A stretch of 64,000 nucleotides of DNA from Begonia masoniana (Eukaryota; Streptophyta; Magnoliopsida; Cucurbitales; Begoniaceae). Under the pieces are notes generated by a model. It was not told the origin of the DNA and ran no database searches. It worked only from the letters and a program-made list of their open reading frames with translations. Positions 46,901-57,780 of this stretch are shown here, piece after piece (positions within the stretch are counted from its first letter, which is position 1; every line of letters starts with the position of its first letter). The DNA lies in assembly GCA_022432975.1 (NCBI GenBank), contig CM039502.1, positions 19,989,228-20,053,227 on the forward strand, in the 5' to 3' direction. The translations under genes and the position numbers were made by a program.

Positions 46901-47346
46901 AAGACGGAGAGAACTTGAAATCGAAGAGGGCGATGAGGTTTATCTGAAGGTTTCTCCGTTTAAAGGTGTTATGAGATTCAGAAGGAAGGGCAAGCTAAAC
47001 CCTCAATATTTGGGGCCCTTTCCTATTTTGAAGAAGGTCGGAAAGATGGCGTATAGACTATAGCTTCCGGCTTCAATGGAAGGCATCCACGACGTATTTC
47101 ATGTTTCTATGCTTCGAAATTTGTTTGCGCGATCCATCGCATATTGTGGAGGCGAGAGACATTGAGGTGCAGCCTACTCTGACGTATGTGGAAAAGCTGA
47201 TATGTATTTTGAAGTCTTCGGACAAAGTATTACGCAACAAAGAAATTCCGCTAGTCAAAGTCCTATGGCGGAACCATGAGGTTGAAGAAGCGACTTGGGA
47301 GCGAAAACAAGATATGATGACTAAGTATCCCGAGTTGTTTGTATGA
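43906..47346 (+). pseudogene. pol: Element G pol: protease to chromodomain (stops and frameshifts)
   Basis: Protease [12 protein letters not shown] (about 44007). RT YRELNKL (about 44732), a one-base deletion near 44950, then FIDDILIYS (about 45020). Second frameshift near 45390 before RNase H, which keeps YCDASG, SDHKSL and VADALSR. Stop TAG at 45627. The integrase zinc finger HSSAYSVH...[22 protein letters not shown] and DGQTERTNQ are all readable (45980-46620). Stops at 46710 and 47061, and a frameshift near 47115. The chromodomain LRNKEIPLVKVLWRNHEVEE is near 47230 and the TGA is at 47344. Several stops are CAG to TAG compared with the relatives. Confidence 0.9.
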
Positions 47347-47385
47347 TCAAATTTTGAGGACAAAATTTAAATAAGGTGGATGGAT

Positions 47386-49980
47386 TGTAATACCCGGCTG
47401 TACAGAATATTAATATTTTAATGTAAATGGCATTTTTATTAATATCTCAAATTAAGTCGATTTTGCAAAAAGAAAACGTTATTACAATCCTAATAATTAA
47501 TATGGATTTTAGGAAAATTTCGGGAATTTTAGGAGTCGTAACGCTAATTTTACGAGAATTACGTTTATTGTAATATAAAGGATACTTCGGTAAAAATAGT
47601 AAACGAGGCCCGAATTGCAAACGGACAGTTTTAATAGAACCCTTATAATAAGTTGAAGTTATTGGCAAAATAAGGAAATTTGGAGAAAGCGAATCATTAG
47701 TTAATTAACGAAACGAAGGACGAAATAAATAGAAAATCAAAAGAAGGGAAAAATGGTAATTTGCCAAGTGAAATTTTAAATTAAAAACACAAATTTCCTT
47801 CCTCCTTCACCATTTCCACGGCTTCTCTCTCTCCCCGGCGTTCTCAGGCGATTTTCATCGCCTCCTCACGGTTCTCTCCTCTCTTACGATCGTTCTTCTT
47901 CCGATCGACTCGTTTTCTTCGTGCTTCCTCCTCCAATCAACGCTCTAGGTATGATTCTATAGTTTTGGAAGCTTATTGTTCGGTTTTTATGGAGTTTAAA
48001 CGATTAGGGTTCGTTTAGGTTTTCGTTAAAAAACACGATTTAGGGTTCGAGATTAATAGGTTTATCGTTGTTGTGAATATAATGAACGTATTGAATATTC
48101 TTGGACTAAGTTAATCAATTTAGGACGAATATTAGAGATTGAAGAATTTTCGAGTTTTGGGGGAACTCGTTAATGGAAATTTTGAGTGTCGAGCATGAAT
48201 TACTCGATAAAATGCCTCGATTAGTTAAGTTAGAACTTTAAGGAATTTCCTTAGTTAAGGTTTCGTTAAATTTGGACGTTTAATAGTTTAAACTCGTTTT
48301 AATGACAAAATTGTGAAATTTTCTTAGGTGAACAATGCTCGTGGATGGAGTTTGGATCGCAACGGACACGAGGTAAGTTCTCGTGACTTACTCTGGCCAA
48401 TAGGCCTACACTGTACGTCGATGTCGTCTCGAGGAGTTTTGGTGACGTGTTTGTATAAATCGCTTTGGTTGGGTAGTTAGGTTTAGTCGTTTATAGGTTA
48501 TGTCTTTAATTGCTTTTATTGTCTTGATGGTATGTATGATGCATGTTTAATTATGCTATAAATTGTTCATGCATCACGTATTTTAAAGGAGCATGAAAAT
48601 GAATTTCCGCACTATGTTTTAAGGAAAATGGCGATGTAGCCTGAAAGGGGGCTATTGATCTATTGTGTGGATCGATTACGGGTCTGTCACAATACCACAT
48701 CTAATATAAATTGATGTATGTTTATGGTCATGCGAGGTGGGGCTCAGGCATGGCTGTGCGTGTTGTAAGCATGTACCCCCTTCCTCTAGGTGGAAAGGGT
48801 AGTCCAATCGCAGGATATACCCTCTCCATTTAGGGGGTCGAGATCTCGATGACAACCTATGTAAAGCTAAGAAAATGTTGCATGATTTACGAACTCATAT
48901 GCACATGATGCATTTACATTTACGAAGCTTGCTGAGATTTTTATCTCATAGATTGTCTATATGGTGTAGGTGATCTTGACTTAGGTGAGGATGAGATCCC
49001 TCCACCCGAGGAGTGATGCAGTTGGCGGAGGATGGCTCGCGGGGTGTGCTGGCGCAATCGATGCTTAACCCGACCCGTGGGGGGGTATGTACGTATTTTG
49101 AGGGTTTTTCGGGATATTTCGGGTTAATGGTGGATTAGATAGGTTAAAATATATAGTTTGAACATATTAAGATGTTTGGATCTGATTAGTTGATAGGTTT
49201 ACATTTTTTTATGTTTTTAAACATTTTAGAAACTCGTTTTATGAATTTATTTTGGAAAGTTTTGATTGGAATTGTTAGTGATGAAAAGCAGGAGGAATTG
49301 TATAGTTTTAAACATATCCACGCAGTTTTTACGAAAATGAGTTATGTTTTAAATTGTGTTTTGAGTCGTTTATTTTGAGTGATTGATGAAGTGTGAAAAA
49401 AATGAGGATATGGGTGAGTGTATCGTGATTGTTAGGATGTATGGGTGGGAAGAAAAATGGTTGGAAGAGGAAAAAAAAGAAAAAAATGGAAAAGAGAAAG
49501 AAAAAAAAAAGAAGAAGAAGATGGAGGGAGGCAGAGAGGGTGGCGACTGATCTCCACTCCTGGCGATCAGTCACCGCGAAGGATCGCCACGCTCTAGAAA
49601 AATTCCAAAGCGCGTGGCGATCGATTGCCTGAAACCAGGCGATCGATCGCCCCTCCTCGGTGGCAGGCTATCGCCGGGCAAAACAGGCGATCACCAAGGG
49701 GCGATCGATCGCCTGTTTTGGGCGATCGATCGCCCCATCATTTTAGGGACAAACGTCCCTTTTTGCCCAGCGAATTGTTTTAATTAAATTTTAATTGTTT
49801 TAATTAATTGTTTTGAATTTTATTTAAATTGTTTTAAGTTTTGTAAAATGATTTAAAAGCATAACTTCAACGATTTCGATTTTAAAAGTTTATTTCCGCC
49901 CAAACGTTAGGTTTAAAGTTAAGTAATAAAATGAAAAAAAAAAATACGGAAAAATTAGGAATAGTGTAAGGGTCGTCACA
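47386..49980 (+). repeat. Element G 3' LTR
   Basis: TGTAATACCCGGC...GGGTCGTCACA. Intact leader signals: donor CTCTAG|GTATGA at 47949, acceptor TTCTTAG at 48327, 45-nt putative exon 48328-48372, donor CGAG|GTAAGT at 48373, acceptor GTGTAG at 48969. CGATCGATCG palindromes at about 49610-49735. Followed by GTGAT. Confidence 0.94.
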
Positions 49981-51041
49981 GTGATTGTCTATGCTTCCAG
50001 GCAATTGAAGTCTTATGACTTGGAGTTAGCAACGGTGGTATTTTCTTTGAAGATTTGGAGACATTTTCTGTATGGATAACAGTGTGAGATATATTCAGAT
50101 CACAAAAGTCTAAAGTATATCTTCACTCAAAAGAAGTTGAATATGAGGCAGCGGCGGTGGTTAGAGTTTGTAAAGGACTATGATTTGGAGATTGAGTACC
50201 ACCTCGATAAGGCCAATGTTATGGCAGATGCGTTGAGCCGTATATCAACTTCAGTTTGGCGATGGAGGTGGAGATGTCAACAACATTGTGTACCGAGATT
50301 CGTAGGTTTGATTTGGAGTTGGTTTCAGACCTAACGGCAGTATTAGCAGCTTTATCTCTGAAGTCCACTATTATTTAAAAGATTAGAGATGCACAGCAGG
50401 AAGACCCCGAGTGTAACAAATTCAAGTTGAGTATGGTATCGGATGACAGGACTGAGTTCAATTATTCAGAAGAAAGAATTATGAAGTTTCGCAATAGGCG
50501 GTATGTTCCAAACAATGTGCAACTTCGGAATGAGATTTTATCAGAGGCGTACTCATTTAGATTTTCAGTTCATCCTAGCAGTACTAAAATGTACAGAGAT
50601 CTCAAGCAACATTATTGGTGGCCTAGAATGAAGAAATCAATGAAGGTGACGAGGTATATTTAAAGATTTCTCTATTCAAAGGTGTTATGAGATTCGGGAG
50701 AAGAGGCAAGCTAAGTCCACGTTACGTGGGGCCCTTCCCTATTTTGAAGAGGATTGGAAAAATGACGTATCGATTACAGCTTCTGGTGTCAATGGAGGGC
50801 ATCCACAATGTGTTTCACGTATCCATGCTTAGGAACTGCGTGCGTGATCCATCTCATATTGTTGAAGCAAGGGAGATTGAGGTGCAACCAATGCTGACTT
50901 ATGTAGAAAAGCTGGCGTGAATTCTGGAGTCCTCTATCAAGGTGTTACGCAACAAGGAGATCTCGCTAGTCAAAGTTTTGTGGCATAACCATGAGGTAGA
51001 GGAAGCCACCTGGGAAAGACAACAGGCTATGATGCCTAAAT
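49981..51041 (+). pseudogene. pol: Element F pol, second part: RNase H, integrase N-terminus, then GPF module and chromodomain
   Basis: It resumes [15 protein letters not shown], with eight residues deleted compared with relatives. RNase H has [10 protein letters not shown] and MADALSR, and a stop (TAA) at about 50079. The integrase N-terminus ([20 protein letters not shown]) ends near 50637. There the sequence jumps to NEGDEVYLKISLFKG, so the whole DDE core is absent. GPFPILKRIG and the chromodomain follow, ending QQAMMPKL where LTR I begins. The part after 50637 closely resembles A and G, so this may be a deletion or a chimera. Confidence 0.85.
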
Positions 51042-53103
51042 TGTAACACCCGACATTTTCAATCAGGTGATTTTCTTAACAGAATTAACGGTCACCTCTT
51101 TATTTGACCTTTTATCTAATAATTATATGCCAAAGCTTATTGGGTTTCTATTTTAGTGGCAGAATTGTAATTAGGGAGGAACTTATTTGGTATAAGTAGA
51201 AAGTGAAAACCTTAAACCCCAATTAAACTTCACTGTAGCCGACACATTTACTCTCGGCGATTTCTCTCTTCTCTGGAGCTCTCTCTCTCAGCCAGTTACA
51301 GCTCCCTTCGGCGACAGACTGTTAAGTCTCTTTTCTGACGATCCACGCCCTAGGTAAGACTCAAACAATGTAGTTACAGGTTATCTATTTGAACTCTGTT
51401 TTCAGTTAGAACCCGAGGTTTTAGATTCTTTGATGGCAGAGTTATCATAGGATCATTTCTATTATGCCTTTAGTAAAGGCATTTCCGAGTTGATTCTGGA
51501 CATTTAGATAGCTGTATGCGATTAGTCACTGGGCTGAATCTGGTTATTTAGATTGTAGAAATTTAATCCACGCACACAAGGTGCTCGGCTGATGAATATA
51601 GAAAATACAAGTAGGATAAGCATTAGGATGATTTTTGGTTAGCATTATTAGGATTTTATTTTTAACTTGGTAATGTAAAATGATTCAGGTGAAGAAGATT
51701 TGAAAGGAGTATTCCATTTGCAAAGGACACCAGGTAAGTGAATGTATTAAGACTTCCGGCCAATAGGGCCCTACATCACAAGGACATTAAGTTAGTTTCA
51801 GTTGTCTGATGTTTGTTCTGTGTTAGTAAGATTTCTTGTATTTGGATGATTTATGGATGTTGAAAATTTTGTTATGTGACGTTCTGGTAGAGTCTATGAA
51901 GTCGACTGTTCTGGTATGATACTTTCTATAGTCTGATGATTCAAGAGCATCCATGTCATGCATCATGATTTACTTCTCAAGCGTATGAAAATGTTTTATG
52001 AGCATGTTTTTCCCATGAACAAGATATGACAACGAATATGAAACTTATGCAACCGGATTAAGTGAGGGTTGGGGGCAGTTTGGCATATGTCACTGTCCAA
52101 AGAGAAGGACCATGAATACGGCCCGAAAGGGACTATGTACACTTGCACTGTCAATCCCCCTTTACGGCACAAATCCTCTCTTAATCCATATGATGAAAGT
52201 GATGAACAAGAACACGAATAAGAACAGGAAAAGAGCATGAAACGAACATGATCATGATTTTCTTGCAACTATGTATTCATGTATACATGTTAGCATTGCA
52301 TTCCTTACTAAGCATTAGGCTTGTAGTTTGAACCTTATGATGTAGGTGATGAAGTATCAGGTGAAGATTTCAAAGTTAATGAAGATGTCTAAGTTTAGTT
52401 GCTGGAAGGTGATCAGGGTGCGATTCTGTGGCTGGATGGCGATTGAGACCCCTGGTTAATGCTCTATGATTTATTTATGATTAGGAATATGGTAGTTTAA
52501 GCAGGATGAGTTTATTTTTATAATATTGAGTTTCGAAATTGTTTGGTTGACTACTGAGTCTGGAAATGATTATAAGGATTATTAAATGATCTGTTGTTAA
52601 GTCTTCCGCTACATGTATTCTAGATGAGTCTCTGATTTCCATTTATAAGAGTGATTAGTCAATGAAGTTAGAAGTCTGTGCATATCTATGCCACTGATAA
52701 CTGTACTCCATCGGATGATGTTAGGAATTTGCATCCACCGATAGATGTTCTCTATCGGAAGATGTATGAGTTTGCACCAACCGATAGATACCCCCTATCG
52801 GAAGATGTGTGGGCTTGCATCCACTGATAGATGTTCTCTATCGGAAGAGGTCTTAAATGAACACGTGAGTAAACTTTGTCGCCTAGTAATCGGCAGAAGT
52901 GAATAAGTCTTCTGCTGGGTGATGTCTAAAGAATCACACGTATGGCACGTGCCCATCGGTAGATGTCTTCTACTGAGCGATGCCTAACGAGTCATGCGTA
53001 GAGCAGGTGACGATCGGATGATGTGCTTTCTATCGGTAGCTATCTGCAATCTCATGCAGTCCAAGAACAATAAAGTCGTGTGATCTATGGGCATTTTTCC
53101 TTC
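51042..53103 (+). repeat. LTR I (first 2.06 kb, cut by H)
   Basis: TGTAACACCCGAC start inside the last codons of F pol; TAAAT at 51037-51041 is the candidate duplication. TATAAGTA at 51191-51198. Donor CCTAG|GTAAGA at 51354, acceptor ATTCAG at 51688, 45-nt putative exon, donor CCAG|GTAAGT at 51734, acceptor GATGTAG at 52345. Palindromic CCGATAGATGTTCTCTATCGG units at about 52705-52850. H interrupts it after CCTTC. Whether it is a solo LTR or a full element cannot be told here. Confidence 0.88.
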
Positions 53104-53263
53104 TGTAACACCCGACATTTCGGCCAGGTGATTTTCTGACCATTTTCATTGTCACCCTCTTATTTAACCGTTATGATTTAAATTTAATGTTAAGACAAAT
53201 TTATTACAAGTTGAGTAAAACTAGGTTGGGTGGCAGTTTAGTAATTAGAATTGATGGATTAGG

Positions 53264-53271
53264 TATAAATA
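53264..53271 (+). promoter_or_regulatory. TATA box of H 5' LTR
   Basis: TATAAATA lies 160 bp into the LTR and is followed by the conserved leader motif CTGTAGCCGACATT. It is repeated at 61423-61430 in the 3' LTR. Confidence 0.75.
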
Positions 53272-54174
53272 GGAAATGGAAACCTTAAATCTCATTTTAT
53301 TACCACTGTAGCCGACATTCCCTCTCGGCGATTTCTTCTCTCCCAAGTTCTTGCCCTCGGCTACCAGAACTTCCCTTTACCGACGGCTGGTTTCGAGCTT
53401 GCTCTTCTCTGCAAATCCACACCCGAGATACGAAATGGACAATGTAGTCATTCATTAGTAAATAGAGCTCTGTTTTCAGCTCGGCACTGAGTTCGGATTT
53501 TTAGCAGTGGCCGAGTAGTTTGAGACTTTTTTTAAAATCTGAGAGTAGAAATGTCATCCCGAATCGATTCTGAGCATTTTAAGTAACCAACTCGGATTTA
53601 ATCAATGGTAAAACCTGTCCACCTAGTTTCGGATTTCAGACTGCAGTGTGTCAAACAGAGGAATCAGAATGATTTTAGCTATTAGATCCTAGGGTGGTTT
53701 ATGATTAGGACTACTAGGACTTTGTTTTAACTACTGTAATGTACATGTTTTAGGTGAAGAAGTTAAAGAGAGGAAGTTCGGATTGCTATGGAATCCAGGT
53801 AAGTGAATGTGTTAAGATTTCCGGCCACTAGGGCCCTACACCGCAAGGGTATTAGGAAATCACTGAGATGTTAGCTTGTTGACTATGATTTGTTATTTCC
53901 ACGATATGAAGAAGTTGTGTAAGTAAATGTAAAGTTACAGGATGTTCTACTTGTCCTTATGGTATGACTTTTCTCTATGAACCTCATGTCTATGCATTAT
54001 GCCCACGTTTATGATTAAGTAGAGAACATGAAAAGTAAATGTAACCATGATTAAGTGCAGAACGGGGAAAAGACTATGTTATGTATGACTCGCGAATTCT
54101 CCCACTGGTGGAGGCCGAGTTAATGATATGTATGACTCGCGAAATCTCCCACTGGTGGAGGCCGAGTAATGATA

Positions 54175-54676
<502 letters not shown>

Positions 54677-55315
54677 TGGCTCGCGAATTCTCCCACTGGG
54701 GAGGCCGAGTGATGTATCATGATTGCCGCGATAGGCAAATGATTATGTATGACTGCCGCGATAGGCAAATGACTATGTACCCCTGTCTTCCTCCCTCGTT
54801 CCCTGCCTTAATACATGTTATGTAAATGATAAAGATGAACATGAATGAAGAATAGTTTATGAATTATGTCTCTTTAAATTGTGTACTCATGTATATCTGT
54901 CAGCATGCATTCCTTACTAAGCATTAGGCTTATAGTTAAACCTTATGGTGTAGGTGAAGAAGGTTCAGGTGAGGATGTTATGTTCAAAGAGGATGCTTAA
55001 GGCTGGTTGCTGGAGGATGCTCAAGGTGACAGTGCGGGGCTGGAAAGGCGACTTATGACCCCTGGTTAAGACTCTTATGTTACAGTATGTAAAGGATATG
55101 GTAGCTAAGTAGGATGAGATTATTTTTAAACGTTGAGCTTTGAACTGTTGGATCACTGAGTCAGGGAATGATATATAGATTTATAAATGATCTGTTGCTT
55201 AAGTCTTCCGCTATATGCATTTTGAATGAGTTGTGTTTTCTTTTTGATGGGAGGACTCATTGATGATTTAGTGTTCTCTACCGTAAGACGGAAGCTGGAT
55301 GAGGCAATCTTCGGT

Positions 55316-55930
55316 TGACGTCATCGACAGATGCCGAGAGTAATTGTTTGATGGTTTAGTCTTCCGGCTGACGTCATCGGCAGATGCCGAAGGGTAGTTG
55401 TTTGTTGGTTTAGTCTTCCGGCTGACGTCATCGGCAGATGCCGAAGGATAGTTGTATGATGGTTTAGTCTTCCGGCTGACGTCATCGGCAGATGCCGAAG
55501 GATAGTTGTATGATGGTTTAGTCTTCCGGCTGACGTCATCGGCAGATGCCGAAGGGTAGTTGTTTGTTGGTTTAGTCTTCCGGCTGACGTCATCGGCAGA
55601 TGCCGAAGGATAGTTGTATGATGGTTTAGTCTTCCGGCTGACGTCATCGGCAGATGCCGAAGGATAGTTGTATGATGGTTTAGTCTTCCGGCTGACGTCA
55701 TCGGCAGATGCCGAAGGATAGTTGTATGATGGTTTAGTCTTCCGGCTGACGTCATCGGCAGATGCCGAAGGATAGTTGTATGATGGTTTAGTCTTCCGGC
55801 TGACGTCATCGGCAGATGCCGAAGGATAGTTGTATGATGGTTTAGTCTTCCGGCTGACGTCATCGGCAGATGCCGAAGGATAGTTGTATGATGGTTTAGT
55901 CTTCCGGCTGACGTCATCGGCAGATGCGAT
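55316..55930. repeat. 54-bp tandem array 1 (H 5' LTR)
   Basis: Twelve TGACGTCA sites at a 54-bp period (53 bp for the first step), unit core CTTCCGGCTGACGTCATCGG then CAGATGCCGAAG. Two linker variants are mixed: GGGTAGTTGTTTGTTGG and GGATAGTTGTATGATGG. Because 54 is a multiple of three, long repetitive ORFs appear on the minus strand; they are not genes. Confidence 0.95.
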
Positions 55931-55949
55931 ATCAGATGACGTCACCGGG

Positions 55950-56130
55950 AAGATGTAACATGTGTTTTGTCGCTTAGCGACGGAAGATGTAAAATGTGTT
56001 TTGTCGCTTAGCGACCGGAAGATGTAAACTGTGTTTTGTCGCTTATCGACCGGGAGATGTAAATGTGTTTGTCGTTTAGCGACCGGAAGATGTAAAATGT
56101 GTTTTGTCGATTAGCGACCGGATGATGTTT
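55950..56130. repeat. Array of GTCGCTTAGCGAC hairpins in H 5' LTR
   Basis: Five units of about 36-38 bp, ATGTAAAATGTGTTTT followed by GTCGCTTAGCGACCGGAAG. Each has a 5-bp stem GTCGC/GCGAC with a TTA loop. Related single units occur in B (about 9500-9560) and K (about 15100-15170). Confidence 0.85.
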
Positions 56131-56578
56131 TAATTTAGCACGCGAGACCAAGTGCCCACCGGAAGATGTCTCCTTTTAGGCGATGTTAAGCGAGTCACGC
56201 GTAATGCACGTGATGACCGGACGACTAAATTTCTGAGGGTTGTCAACGCATGCAACCCATGCAAACCCGAGTGGTATTAAGTTAAGAGAATTGAGGGCAC
56301 CTCCTCTTTTCCCGAAATTGTCAAGAAGCCAATGACCGAGTCTAGTCGCTCGACTCTGTGAAGGTTGAGCCGACGAGGCGTGGGAAGTCGGGCACGGAGG
56401 GTTCGTCTTCCTTAATGGTCTGCGTTTCTATTACCAGTTTAAAAAAAAAAGTATATGTAAAATGTGAAGTCTGTTGAGAGATAGTAAGTGAATGTAATAA
56501 TAGTAAAGTCAAGCAAACGATTAATGAAAGAATATGAACACGTGACGGCTCCTGGCCGGGGTTGTTACAATGTGGTAT

Positions 56579-57077
56579 CCGGCTGACGTCATCGGCAGAT
56601 GCCGAAGGATAGTTGTATGATGGTTTAGTCTTCCGGCTGACGTCATCGGCAGATGCCGAAGGATAGTTGTATGATGGTTTAGTCTTCCGGCTGACGTCAT
56701 CGGCAGATGCCGAAGGATAGTTGTATGATGGTTTAGTCTTCCGGCTGACGTCATCGGCAGATGCCGAAGGATAGTTGTATGATGGTTTAGTCTTCCGGCT
56801 GACGTCATCGGCAGATGCCGAAGGATAGTTGTATGATGGTTTAGTCTTCCGGCTGACGTCATCGGCAGATGCCGAAGGATAGTTGTATGATGGTTTAGTC
56901 TTCCGGCTGACGTCATCGGCAGATGCCGAAGGATAGTTGTATGATGGTTTAGTCTTCCGGCTGACGTCATCGGCAGATGCCGAAGGATAGTTGTATGATG
57001 GTTTAGTCTTCCGGCTGACGTCATCGGCAGATGCCGAAGGATAGTTGTATGATGGTTTAGTCTTCCGGCTGACGTCA
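56579..57077. repeat. 54-bp tandem array 2, replacing H PBS and gag start
   Basis: Ten TGACGTCA sites at exact 54-bp spacing, all of the GGATAGTTGTATGATGG type. The left side joins a truncated PBS (TGGTATC at 56573-56579); the right side joins gag in AAGGGGATAAGGTCACC. PBS remainder, leader and the first part of gag are missing. Confidence 0.92.
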
Positions 57078-57780
57078 AGGGGATAAGGTCACCTATGCTG
57101 TCTTTCATTTGGAGTTAAGTGCAAGGCATTGGTGGGACTCGATCCAGAGCACCACTAATGCCGAAGCTATGACCTGGGGGATGTCAAGACTGCCTTCTTT
57201 GACAGTACTTCAATAGGACTGTTCGGGCCAACAAGAAGAAGGAGTTTATGAATCTACGACAAACTGGCTCTGTGACGGATTATATATGTGAATTTGATGC
57301 TTTATCACGGTTTGCTCCCGTATGATTGAGGATGAGGAAGATAAGATTTACCAGTTTGTTCAAGGACTGAAGCCAAGTCTGTACATGAAAGTGAAGACTG
57401 CAGGGATACATAATGTACCTTATGGTGAAGTGACGGCTAAGGCCTTGGAGCTAGAAGAGACAGAAATGACAGCATATGCACAACGCGAACAGCCAAAGAA
57501 ACTCATGAAGGACGCTCAGCCGCCACCACGTCAGAACAAAGGTTGGCAGCCACGACAGAACAGGGGACCACAGCAACAACAACATGGAATGAAGAGGCCC
57601 CTCAACCAGAATGATGACCAGGGAAAAGGAAAGAGACCTCTGGCGCCTCTATGCCCTACATGTCAGAGGAACCACCCTGGTGAGTCCAAGCTGCTTTCTG
57701 GCCGGTGTTTCAGGTGTGATAAGACCGGACACATGGTCAGAGATTGCCCCATGCCGCCAGACCCGAACCGTGCAAGGGTT
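57078..57780 (+). pseudogene. gag: Element H gag (N-terminus missing, frameshifts)
   Basis: It starts within the capsid region at GDKVTYAVFHLELSARHWWD. Compared with B there are small deletions near 57175, 57200 and 57315, after which the frame (from 57322) is that of pol. The open part includes a P/Q-rich linker and the CCHC knuckle [14 protein letters not shown] (about 57705-57746), followed by [12 protein letters not shown] leading straight into protease. Gag and pol thus appear to be one frame, as a single polyprotein. Confidence 0.88.

Larger units (their letters stand above)
40136..49980 (+). mobile_element. Element G: full-length Ty3/gypsy chromovirus, decayed
   Basis: Complete 9.8-kb element flanked by GTGAT (40131-40135 and 49981-49985). 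5' LTR 40136-42701, PBS 42707, gag, pol, polypurine tract AAATAAGGTGGATGGAT, 3' LTR 47386-49980. Structure and LTR layout resemble A. Inserted into the RNase H region of F. Confidence 0.95.
37101..51041 (+). mobile_element. Element F: truncated Ty3/gypsy element, split by G
   Basis: Only about 258 bp of its 5' LTR remain (37101-37358), then PBS, gag and pol to 40135. G interrupts it with a GTGAT duplication, and pol resumes at 49981. The integrase core is missing at about 50637, and LTR I cuts the last codons at 51041. F is among the oldest and most decayed elements here. Confidence 0.85.

Noticed and set aside
55268..57108. Minus-strand ORFs of about 195-225 residues made of 18-residue repeats
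   Set aside because: The 54-bp repeat is a multiple of three without stops on that strand. They have no start context or domain, lie antisense to the LTR, and run across the LTR/internal joint.
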